Source of the DNA: a virus | Reading direction: 5' to 3' (one strand) | DNA: 64,000 nt | Virus record (IMG/VR): IMGVR_UViG_3300009448_000012 | Location: 1-64,000 of that record | Shown here: positions 47,959-54,405 of the stretch, piece after piece | Position numbering within the stretch: the first letter of the stretch is position 1 | Layout of the letters: the number at the start of each line of letters is the position of its first letter | Program-made: the position numbers and the translations under genes | The notes under the pieces: generated by a model | The model's database searches: none | Seen by the model: the letters and a program-made list of their open reading frames with translations, nothing else | Told to the model about the DNA's origin: nothing

Positions 47959-48011
47959 TTGGGGAACCCCTTGAGAGTGGCGGGCGGCTCGCGGCCGCCC
48001 TGGTTGGTGAA
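47959..48011 (-). repeat. Leader cassette, variant B with compensatory stem change
   Basis: The stem is GGGCGGC (47982-47988) with GCCGCCC (47994-48000) instead of GGGCGCC/GGCGCCC, so both sides changed and pairing is kept. GGGGAACCCC at 47961-47970. Confidence 0.7.
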
Positions 48012-48143
48012 TTATTTCCGAGGCGCTTTGATAGTGGCTTCAAGGGCGGCGATACGGCGGACCATTTCTTTTCTTGTTATCATGCCGTCCCGGTGGTGTT
48101 GCTTGGCGTCTTCGATGTACAGCTTGACTTCATCGTTCGTCAT
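48012..48143 (-). CDS. Very small helical protein, 43 residues
   Basis: TNDEVKLYIEDAKQHHRDGM then RKEMVRRIAALEATIKAPRK, a charged helical hairpin. It is the first gene after promoter P48.2. Its start is fixed by the cassette ribosome site. Function unknown. Confidence 0.52.
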   Translation of the reverse strand: MTNDEVKLYIEDAKQHHRDGMITRKEMVRRIAALEATIKAPRK

Positions 48144-48223
48144 CTGGGGAACCCCTTGAGAGAACCGGGCGACACCGCGCCGCCCGTGCAACAAGTCATA
48201 AAGGCTCACTTGTGCTCAGTCAA
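48144..48223 (-). promoter_or_regulatory. Promoter P48.2 with leader cassette, variant A
   Basis: On the minus strand TTGACT (48223-48218), 17 bases, TATGAC (48200-48195). Spacer holds the TGAGC direct repeat. An AT-rich palindrome, ATTAAAAATCTTTTTAAT (48225-48242), lies just upstream like an UP element. Hairpin 48166-48186; GGGGAACCCC 48146-48155. Confidence 0.78.
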
Positions 48224-48237
48224 GATTAAAAATCTTT

Positions 48238-48864
48238 TTAATTTTTCCAGGCGTTGAGCGCCGCGCGTGCGGCTGCTTCCCTGGTGGCGAAGCGGCGGAA
48301 ACCGCCGGAAATGGTCACAAGGTCCTGATAACTCGCACCGTCGAACTTCCACGCGGACCAGCGCTTGTTGCTTTTGACGCCGCTCGACCCGGCCGTCGAG
48401 ACGGTGACGGTGATGACCTTGTCGCCGTGACCCTTGATCACCGTCTTCCATTGCCGGGCGCTTGAACCTTGCAAGAACGTCTGACCGCCGATCTCGAAGC
48501 TTTCCAGCTTGGCGGCGCGGGTCGCTTCGTCGCGGGCGTCCGCTTGGGCGATGCGATGGTCGAGGTCGGTTTTGCCGGTGCTGTCGATCGGCAGGGCGCG
48601 CAGCTCGGCGGCGACGTTGCTGCCCAACGCAACACCGCGATGAACCGTCGCCTCGATCCGCATGTCGCCGACGCGGGCGAAGGCTTGCGTATACCGGATG
48701 ACGACGGGATGACGCTCCAGGCGGACCAGGATGTCGTCGAGGCATTCGCCCATGTTCAGCGCGAGCGCGAACACGCGATTGACGAAGCGGGTTTCGCGGG
48801 TCTCGCCGGCGTCGATCGCGTCGGCAAGTTCGGCGTTGGTCATGGTCTTGATCGGTTTGGTCAT
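48238..48864 (-). CDS. Hypothetical protein ending in the beta-alpha module
   Basis: A 208-residue protein. The N-terminal half is helical (TMTNAELADAIDAGETRETR; LNMGECLDDILVRLE). The C-terminal part, KTVIKGHGDKVITVTVSTAG to FRRFATREAAARAALNAWKN, matches the shared module with F-x-T-x-x-x-A-x-x-A and LN. It ends at the UP-like element of P48.2. Confidence 0.65.
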   Translation of the reverse strand: MTKPIKTMTNAELADAIDAGETRETRFVNRVFALALNMGECLDDILVRLERHPVVIRYTQAFARVGDMRIEATVHRGVALGSNVAAELRALPIDSTGKTDLDHRIAQADARDEATRAAKLESFEIGGQTFLQGSSARQWKTVIKGHGDKVITVTVSTAGSSGVKSNKRWSAWKFDGASYQDLVTISGGFRRFATREAAARAALNAWKN

Positions 48865-48922
48865 AGCGGGGAACCCCTTGAGAGTGGCGGGCGCCGGCGA
48901 TGCCGGGCGCCCTGGTTGGTGA
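48865..48922 (-). repeat. Leader cassette, variant B, longer stem
   Basis: The stem is extended (about 48889-48912) with GGGCGC and CGGC on one side and the matching bases on the other. GGGGAACCCC at 48868-48877. Confidence 0.65.
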
Positions 48923-49105
48923 TCAGCGGCAGGACAGGACGAAGGCGAGAGCGGTCCTCGGCGACTTGGCTTGAACCCAGCCATTGTTACAGCGAAGGAC
49001 GCGGCGATCGTCGTCGTCGTAGCACAGATATAGGCCGTGCTCGTTGCAGGTCTTGAGCGCTTCGACGACCATGTTCCAAGATGTGGAGCGGCGGCGGAAT
49101 GTCAT
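48923..49105 (-). CDS. Small hypothetical protein
   Basis: A 60-residue protein (STSWNMVVEALKTCNEHGLY; DDDRRVLRCNNGWVQAKSPR), with a helix followed by strands and three cysteines. Cassettes flank it on both sides. Function unknown. Confidence 0.58.
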   Translation of the reverse strand: MTFRRRSTSWNMVVEALKTCNEHGLYLCYDDDDRRVLRCNNGWVQAKSPRTALAFVLSCR

Positions 49106-49158
49106 AACGGGGAACCCCTTGAGAGTGGTGGGCGCCGCGCGGGCGCCCTGGTTGGTGA
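49106..49158 (-). repeat. Leader cassette, variant B
   Basis: Stem GGGCGCC (49130-49136) with GGCGCCC (49142-49148); GGGGAACCCC at 49109-49118. One base differs from the 45637 copy in the hairpin foot. Confidence 0.68.
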
Positions 49159-49323
49159 TTAGATCAGGCGAGATTCGACCCAATGGATTTCACCGAATGC
49201 GTCTTCGAAACGCCAAGCCATTTTAGAGGCTTCTGTTTCTGAAACGAAAGTCATGGGCGTGCGGTCTTGGTTGCAAACCAGCATGAATTTGTCGTTTTGC
49301 ATGAAACGGATGACGAAGATCAT
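49159..49323 (-). CDS. Small beta-alpha domain protein
   Basis: A 54-residue protein consisting of the shared module alone: IFVIRFMQNDKFMLVCNQD, then TFVSETEASKMAWRFEDAFG. It is the first gene after promoter P49.4. Function unknown. Confidence 0.58.
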   Translation of the reverse strand: MIFVIRFMQNDKFMLVCNQDRTPMTFVSETEASKMAWRFEDAFGEIHWVESRLI

Positions 49324-49404
49324 ATCGGGGAACCCCTTGAGAGAACCGGGCGACACCGCGCCGCCCGTGCAACAAGTCATAAAGGCTCACTTGTGCTCAG
49401 TCAA
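49324..49404 (-). promoter_or_regulatory. Promoter P49.4 with leader cassette, variant A
   Basis: TTGACT (49404-49399), 17 bases, TATGAC (49381-49376), TGAGC direct repeat in the spacer, hairpin 49347-49367, GGGGAACCCC 49327-49336. About 100 bases are practically identical to P48.2, including the AT palindrome upstream. Confidence 0.78.
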
Positions 49405-49418
49405 GATTAAAAATCTTT

Positions 49419-49619
49419 TTAATTCACGACCCGGTATTCGAGGCGCGTCAACCATCCCGACATATCGGGAAATCCGTCCGGGTCGGTGTATCCGTCCAGC
49501 CCGATGAACCGGCTTTCGCCGGTGTGCTCGCCGGTCAGTTGGGTGATGTAAACGATCAAGCCTTCCTGGATCAGCATGAAGCCGACACCGTCTTTCGCGA
49601 GCACCGCCCTTGTGATCAT
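49419..49619 (-). CDS. Small hypothetical protein
   Basis: A 66-residue protein of mainly strands (VLAKDGVGFMLIQEGLIVYI; ESRFIGLDGYTDPDGFPDM). ATG 49619 has AAAGGG before it without the palindrome, and lies in CCTTGTGATCAT, a degenerate relative of the polar 12-mer. Function unknown. Confidence 0.55.
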   Translation of the reverse strand: MITRAVLAKDGVGFMLIQEGLIVYITQLTGEHTGESRFIGLDGYTDPDGFPDMSGWLTRLEYRVVN

Positions 49620-49643
49620 GATGCTGAACCCTTTGGTTGAATG

Positions 49644-49991
49644 TTACCGGCGAACCGGCTTGCGTTTGGGAAGGTCCTCGACGATCTCGCGTTGCTCGCC
49701 GGGCAAGCCCGACCGGTTGTCGCTGTAGGCTTGCGCAAGCTCGCGCGTCTCGAAGCGCATGTGCGCGCCGCGATTGGCGATGAACCATTTCCACACGACC
49801 CGCCCTTCGAACCGGTACCGGATGCGGAAGCGGCGCGGACCGTCGTCGACCTTCTTCACCAGCCGACTGACGACCTCGAACAGCTCGGACAGGCGCGGGC
49901 ACATCGTCGGGCCGATCGGAAGCGCGACGATCTCGGCGAGCAGTTCGCGGGCTTCCTGCGCGGTCATGTCGACCTGGATTGCGTCGGTCAT
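49644..49991 (-). CDS. Small beta-alpha domain protein
   Basis: A 115-residue protein. N-terminal helices (AQEARELLAEIVALPIGP; LSELFEVVSRLVKKV) precede RFRIRYRFEGRVVWKWFIAN and RFETRELAQAYSDNRSG, the shared module. The C-terminus is basic. It overlaps the upstream gene by four bases. Confidence 0.64.
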   Translation of the reverse strand: MTDAIQVDMTAQEARELLAEIVALPIGPTMCPRLSELFEVVSRLVKKVDDGPRRFRIRYRFEGRVVWKWFIANRGAHMRFETRELAQAYSDNRSGLPGEQREIVEDLPKRKPVRR

Positions 49992-50224
49992 GACTGCTCC
50001 GCCTTCAGCTCGATGATCTCGAAATGGACGTCGGTGATCAGTTCTTGCATGTGATGGCGGATGCGCAGTTCGGCTGATGCGCGGGACGCGGCGAACTGCG
50101 CATAATGGCGGGTGACGCCTTGGGCGGTTTCGCCGACGATCAGCCACGCGAACGGGCGGATGCGGGCGGTTTCCTGATTCGGAATATTCAGGACGTGACC
50201 GGTCGTGAAGATGACTTGCTTCAT
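49988..50224 (-). CDS. Small hypothetical protein
   Basis: A 78-residue protein: KQVIFTTGHVLNIPNQE, RPFAWLIVGETAQGVTRHYA, and a helix (ASRASAELRIRHHMQELITD). It starts at a cassette ribosome site. Function unknown. Confidence 0.62.
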   Translation of the reverse strand: MKQVIFTTGHVLNIPNQETARIRPFAWLIVGETAQGVTRHYAQFAASRASAELRIRHHMQELITDVHFEIIELKAEQS

Positions 50225-50281
50225 GGGGGAACCCCTTGAGAGTGGCGGGCGCCGGCCGGAGCCGGGCGCCTTGGTTGCGGC
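50225..50281 (-). repeat. Leader cassette, variant B, longer stem
   Basis: The stem between about 50247 and 50270 combines GGCGCC and GCCGG segments; GGGGAACCCC at 50226-50235. Confidence 0.62.
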
Positions 50282-50965
50282 CTAGTCGAGGATGAAGGTT
50301 TTCAGCCAAGCGGGGCCGTGCGAGTTGCGCAGGGCGTACACGACGGCTTCGGCGTCGGTGGTGGTGACGGCGCGTTCCCAAAGCTTGCGGATGTCGCGTT
50401 TCCAGTTGCGCGAGTCGCGAATGATGAAGGTCGTCAGGGCGGCTTTTTGCTCGGCGGTCAGCGGGGCGTGAGCCGCCTTGCGGCCCTTTCGGGCCGGTTT
50501 GGCGGGCTTGGCGGCCGGCGTGTCGTCGACGACCTCATAGGTCGTTCCGTCGCGGCTGGCGGCGACATAGGTCGCCATGCTGGCTTCAGCGCCGGCGCGG
50601 GTTTCGAAACGCGCATCCTGGTTGCTGCTACCGTTGCCGATGTGGAACGACCGGCCGTCCTTATAGGTGTACTTGATCCGGAAGGGCTGGCGGGCGGTCA
50701 GCTCGGCTTTCCACGCCTTGGCGTCGTGCTCGACGGTCGGGACGATCTCGATCGCGCCGTCCGTGGTCTTGCGAGCGGACTGCCATGCTGCGGCGGCTTT
50801 CTGTGCGAGGTCGTGACGGCTGCTGAAGCCGGTTTCAACCGCGTTGCCGTACTTGGGATGGTTGCTGACGGCTTTCCAGGCGAAGGCGAGCTTCATGGTC
50901 GTCGAGCGATGGACGAAGGAACCGTCCTTGAAGGTGGCGACCAGGGTGATTTTTTTGGCGGGCAT
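50282..50965 (-). CDS. Multi-part protein with beta-alpha modules
   Basis: A 227-residue protein. Two related units are visible: ITLVATFKDGSFVHRSTTMK then SRHDLAQKAAAAWQ, and FRIKYTYKDGRSFHIGNGSS then RFETRAGAEASMATYVAAS. A basic alanine-proline linker (AKPAKPARKGRKAAHAPLT) and a helical C-terminal domain follow. The start is at the cassette of P51.0. Function unknown. Confidence 0.66.
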   Translation of the reverse strand: MPAKKITLVATFKDGSFVHRSTTMKLAFAWKAVSNHPKYGNAVETGFSSRHDLAQKAAAAWQSARKTTDGAIEIVPTVEHDAKAWKAELTARQPFRIKYTYKDGRSFHIGNGSSNQDARFETRAGAEASMATYVAASRDGTTYEVVDDTPAAKPAKPARKGRKAAHAPLTAEQKAALTTFIIRDSRNWKRDIRKLWERAVTTTDAEAVVYALRNSHGPAWLKTFILD

Positions 50966-51045
50966 TGGGGGAACCCCTTGAGAGAACCGGGCGACACCGC
51001 GCCGCCCGTGCAACAAGTCATAAAGGCTCACTTGTGCTCAGTCAA
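50966..51045 (-). promoter_or_regulatory. Promoter P51.0 with leader cassette, variant A
   Basis: TTGACT (as TTGACTGAGC; -35 at 51045-51040), 17 bases, TATGAC (51022-51017). Hairpin 50988-51008 and GGGGAACCCC 50968-50977. The upstream AT palindrome differs by one base from P48.2 and P49.4. Confidence 0.78.
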
Positions 51046-51259
51046 CATTAAAAATCTTTTTAATTTTCGGGATCGCCGCGACGCTGGTTTCAGGGTGGAT
51101 CTTACGGAACTTGACCGCCGGCTTACGGACGTTGCGACCGTACTGGTCGACGATGGTCACGCCGGCGCGACCGCGCGATGCGTCGCGGATCTCGGTCAGG
51201 CTGGCGAACGCCTTGGGCTCGATCTCGCCGGTGCTGGTGTTCTTGACGCGGTATGTCAT
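51038..51259 (-). CDS. Small hypothetical protein
   Basis: A 73-residue basic protein: MTYRVKNTSTGEIEPKAFAS, LTEIRDASRGRAGVTIVDQY, VRKPAVKFRKIHPET. Its last codons run into promoter P51.0. Function unknown. Confidence 0.58.
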   Translation of the reverse strand: MTYRVKNTSTGEIEPKAFASLTEIRDASRGRAGVTIVDQYGRNVRKPAVKFRKIHPETSVAAIPKIKKIFNVD

Positions 51260-51353
51260 GGGGAACCCCTTGAGAGGGCGACCGTCAGGTCGCTGTGAGA
51301 GTGGTGGGCGCCCGGCACGGACCGTTTAGGCCGTGGTGCGAGCGCCCTGGTGA
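51260..51353 (-). repeat. Leader cassette, expanded copy
   Basis: GGGGAACCCC (51261-51270) followed, in the upstream direction, by two hairpin-capable segments: GCGACC/GGTCGC around 51278-51295 and GGGCGC/GCGCCC between about 51307 and 51348. It looks like two cassette units joined. Confidence 0.55.
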
Positions 51354-51527
51354 CTAGCTGACTGCTTCGACCGAATAGATCACGTCCTTGTCGAGGTTGG
51401 CCATCTCGCACCGGACTGAGTAATTCTCGGCGGTGTGCCTCGTCAGCGGCTCGCCGCGCATGTTGGTCGTGGCGACGATCTCGACTTCGTTCGTGACCTT
51501 GTTCGTCTTAATGACTTGGTAGTTCAT
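51354..51527 (-). CDS. Small hypothetical protein, 57 residues
   Basis: NYQVIKTNKVTNEVEIVATT, then HTAENYSVRCEMANLDKDVI, a strand-rich protein. It is the first gene after the P51.6 promoter. Its pattern (a short strand, GEP turn, strand) resembles 51038. Function unknown. Confidence 0.55.
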   Translation of the reverse strand: MNYQVIKTNKVTNEVEIVATTNMRGEPLTRHTAENYSVRCEMANLDKDVIYSVEAVS

Positions 51528-51562
51528 GGCGCTTTCTCCAAAGCTTCGTTGCCGATGAACTG

Positions 51563-51591
51563 AACATAAGGCTCACTCGTGCTCACCGCAA
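51563..51591 (-). promoter_or_regulatory. Promoter P51.6 with direct-repeat operator
   Basis: TTGCGG (51591-51586), 17 bases, TATGTT (51568-51563). The spacer holds TGAGC twice at a 10-base period. It lies just after the DNA polymerase gene and drives 51527 leftwards. Confidence 0.62.
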
Positions 51592-51594
51592 GAC

Positions 51595-53655
51595 CTAAAA
51601 CAATAATTTATTGGTCTCGGCGATATAATGGTCGTAATCGATATCGGGAATGTGCTCGCCGTCATAAACGTCTTGTACCTTCACCTTGCGGGTATGGTGG
51701 AATTCGGCGTGTTCTTCGAATTCATATTTGTATTTGAAGCGCGGACCATGTTCGCCGCATTGCGAGCACCGAAAGTCGCCCTTGGGTCCGTAGCAGGTCG
51801 CCAGCAACTCGGCGAACAGCGCGAACCGGCGCCATTCGTCCGGCTTTTTCGCGGTGGGCGGCATCAGTTTGAAGATCGGCTGACCGGCCGGGCTCACGTA
51901 ATAGCGGGTTGTTTGCTGGCATTCGGTCCCGTCGCCGAGGATCAGCCGCGATTGCCCTGTGACCTTGGCGCGTGCGAGGAAGTCCCATTGGTCCGGGTGG
52001 CGGTGGATGAAGTCGGTCGGGTCATGATCATCACAAAGCGCCGCATCGGCCGCACGCGGGATCACCAACATCGAATGGTCCTTGTGCCACGCCTTTTGCT
52101 TGCCGACCTTCAGTTCGAAATCATAGGCGCCTTTGCGTTTCCGCTTGCCGGCTTCGTCCTTGTTGATCGCGTCCATGTTGTATTCGCCGATGTAGCTGTT
52201 CACATCGCGGATGAACATGCGCCCGTAATGCAGCTTCTCCAGCTTCATTTGCGTGACCGATTGCCACCAGTCGCACACCGCGTCGAACTGCGCGCGCATC
52301 ACGCGCGGAAACTTCAACGTCATGCCGTCCGTGTTGACCTGAAGGATCTCCAGGCTGGGCACGGCCGCCAGAAACCGTTCGGCCAGCATGACCAGCATGA
52401 GTTGCCCGTTCACCGTGATCGCCATGGTGTATTGCGGGTCGTAAAACGGTCCGTGCATGTTGTTCGAATCGCCGTAAACGCCGTTGTTCGCGAGCTTCAG
52501 CGCGTCGGACTTGACCATGTCCTTGATCGCCTTCGCCGCGACGCGTTGGGCTTTCAGCTCGCGATAGACCTCGACGAACAGCGGTCCGAGGTGGGCAGGG
52601 TACAAGCCCCATTCGATGGCGATCGAGGGATAGAAGGCTTCGACGTCGACGTCGACGATCTCGTAAATCGCGTCGGCGACGACCGCGCGCCGCGTCACCG
52701 ACCCGTGCAAGCCGCCCGTGCCGAACACCATCGTGAAGCCGTCGACGCTGGCCTTCAGGTTCTTGAAGACGCCCTTCGTCTCGACCTTGGCGGATTTCAG
52801 CTCGCCGGCTTCGATCTCCAGCGGGTTCAGCACCTTCGCCTTGAGCGTTTCGAGCACCGCGTTCGGTTCCGGATTGTCGAACCTGATCCACGGGAAGATC
52901 ACATCGGCAAGGGCGACGCTGTTCCGCCACGTCTGGCGCGGCTGGCGCCGGCCGTTGACCTTATCAAAGCAGATGCCGGGCGATCGTTCTTCGAGCGCTT
53001 TGGTGAAGAAGGATTTCCCGATTTTGGTGTCGTTATCGTTCAGATGACGTTCGCCGAGTTGTTCGCGAAACCCGATCATCTCCATCGTTTCCCAAGCGAA
53101 TTTCTTGGTACTGAACAGGTCGTTCCGGTTGTAGTCTAGACCGATATCCATTTCCGCATGCGTCAAGACCTTCGTATGATGGAAGGGCATTTCCTGGACG
53201 CGGCGGGCGCGCATGTTCATCTGAAGCGTCTTCAGGCTGGTCATGCGGTTCTTGTTGTCGAAATGGTGGATCAGCCGTAAGTCGACCTGCTTCACCAGTT
53301 CATCGCGATAGTGGACCCGGTGAATCCAGGACGGACCGCCTCGCTTGCCGTTCTCGATGATCTCGGTCGCGAACAGCTTCAGGTTCGCGCAGATCTGGAG
53401 CGCCGGCGTCCCGGCGTCGATCAGCTCGACCGCGCGGTGGATGATCGGATAGTCGAAACTGAGATTATTGAAGCCGTACATCCGGCGGAAATATCCGGAG
53501 CGCAGCACCGACACCATAAGAGGACCGTCGTTCCGGCGATCGCTGATTTCATAGATCCAGGTTGTATCGTCACCCTTGGTCAACGGGGTGAACCCTAGAC
53601 AGAACCAGTTCGGAAGGGTCTCGACGTCGCCGATGGTGTCGATCCATGCGTTCAT
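51595..53655 (-). CDS. DNA polymerase, family B
   Basis: A 686-residue replicative polymerase. Exonuclease motifs: DVETL (Asp10, Glu12), NNLSFDYP (Asp68) and DYNRND (Tyr175, Asp179). Polymerase motifs: A, DVEAFYPS (Asp337); B, KLANNGVYG (Lys387); C, VNTDGM (Thr442, Asp443). All catalytic carboxylates I can place are present, so it should be active with proofreading. Motif C has NTDG rather than the usual DTDS. It is short, without a long N-terminal domain. A C-terminal CxxC...H region (CSQCGEHGPRF) may bind zinc. It overlaps the DUF4031 gene by four bases. Confidence 0.9.
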   Translation of the reverse strand: MNAWIDTIGDVETLPNWFCLGFTPLTKGDDTTWIYEISDRRNDGPLMVSVLRSGYFRRMYGFNNLSFDYPIIHRAVELIDAGTPALQICANLKLFATEIIENGKRGGPSWIHRVHYRDELVKQVDLRLIHHFDNKNRMTSLKTLQMNMRARRVQEMPFHHTKVLTHAEMDIGLDYNRNDLFSTKKFAWETMEMIGFREQLGERHLNDNDTKIGKSFFTKALEERSPGICFDKVNGRRQPRQTWRNSVALADVIFPWIRFDNPEPNAVLETLKAKVLNPLEIEAGELKSAKVETKGVFKNLKASVDGFTMVFGTGGLHGSVTRRAVVADAIYEIVDVDVEAFYPSIAIEWGLYPAHLGPLFVEVYRELKAQRVAAKAIKDMVKSDALKLANNGVYGDSNNMHGPFYDPQYTMAITVNGQLMLVMLAERFLAAVPSLEILQVNTDGMTLKFPRVMRAQFDAVCDWWQSVTQMKLEKLHYGRMFIRDVNSYIGEYNMDAINKDEAGKRKRKGAYDFELKVGKQKAWHKDHSMLVIPRAADAALCDDHDPTDFIHRHPDQWDFLARAKVTGQSRLILGDGTECQQTTRYYVSPAGQPIFKLMPPTAKKPDEWRRFALFAELLATCYGPKGDFRCSQCGEHGPRFKYKYEFEEHAEFHHTRKVKVQDVYDGEHIPDIDYDHYIAETNKLLF

Positions 53656-53999
53656 ATGCGGGTCCTGGTCCTGGTTCGCGGGATGGTGCAGCGCATGCGC
53701 ATATACAGGGCGTCGAGCGCCGCTTGCGGGTCGGTGGGTAGCTCGCCGGTGATGTCCCGGATCATGCGCATCGCCGAGCACTGGCGCAAGGTGATCTCGA
53801 CGGCGCCGTGTGCGATCGCGGCCGCGCGCTTGGTCATGGCGACGTCGTAGTGATCGCCCTGGTACCAGTGCCGCGCCACGCCGATCGCGGCCGCCATGGC
53901 GTGCAATTCACCCTCGGTCGTCGCGATCATGTGCGACATGCGCATGCCGCGAAAGCGACCCATATCCGACCGGTGCATGTCGTCGACGAAGACCGTCAC
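53652..53999 (-). CDS. DUF4031 protein
   Basis: A 115-residue protein starting at GTG 53999. VTVFVDDMHR, the SHMIATTEGELHAMAAAIG segment, ARHWYQGDHYDVAMTKRAAA and GAVEITLRQ match DUF4031, a small family often found near phage replication genes. Conserved aspartates and histidines in VDDM and HYD suggest a metal site. Function of the family is not known. Confidence 0.82.
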   Translation of the reverse strand: MTVFVDDMHRSDMGRFRGMRMSHMIATTEGELHAMAAAIGVARHWYQGDHYDVAMTKRAAAIAHGAVEITLRQCSAMRMIRDITGELPTDPQAALDALYMRMRCTIPRTRTRTRI

Positions 54000-54190
54000 C
54001 GCTGGCGCCACCACCAGACCAGGACGTCGCGCCAGCGCCAGCGGCCGGAGCCGGCGCACTGGTCGCAACGTTCCTCACGAACGTTCCCATATCCGCCGTA
54101 AACGGCTTCGATGCCGGAGCCGCCGCACATCCGACAGTCGCCCACGGCGCGCCAGCGCCAATAGAGGCGCCACTTCAGCCCTGTGATCAT
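53996..54190 (-). CDS. Small DnaJ-type zinc-finger protein
   Basis: A 64-residue protein with CRMCGGSG and CDQCAGSG, two CxxCxGxG units, and a W/R-rich tail (WRWRDVLVWWWRQR). It resembles 31880-32047. The ATG lies in CCCTGTGATCAT, a one-mismatch relative of the polar 12-mer. Four-base overlaps on both sides. Confidence 0.65.
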   Translation of the reverse strand: MITGLKWRLYWRWRAVGDCRMCGGSGIEAVYGGYGNVREERCDQCAGSGRWRWRDVLVWWWRQR

Positions 54191-54405
54191 TTCGCCCGTC
54201 CCTTCTTCGCCCGGCATCGTCGCATGCGTTCGGCGGCCGTCATGGGCTCGGCGCCGATGCGCGGACGGCCGGCGGGTCCCTTCATGATGACGGCGACCGC
54301 TTTCTTCAGCGCCTCGGCGTCGGTCTCGGCGAGCTTGACCGCGTCGATCGCCGCCATGATCCGCCGCTTCATGTTGTATTTGCGTTTGCGCTCGGTCGGC
54401 GTCAT
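54187..54405 (-). CDS. Small basic protein with repeated ERxRxxR helices
   Basis: A 72-residue protein. TPTERKRKYNMKRRIMAAID and MTAAERMRRCRAKKGRAK are two copies of a basic TxxERxRR helix, common in small phage DNA-binding proteins. A middle helix is hydrophobic. A nucleic-acid-binding role is likely but not proven. Confidence 0.6.
   Translation of the reverse strand: MTPTERKRKYNMKRRIMAAIDAVKLAETDAEALKKAVAVIMKGPAGRPRIGAEPMTAAERMRRCRAKKGRAK

Noticed and set aside
45637-51353. The repeated leaders as a family of short proteins (open frames reading SLKGFP)
   Set aside because: These frames are continuous only by chance through the hairpin; the real starts follow the GGGGAACCCC ribosome site.
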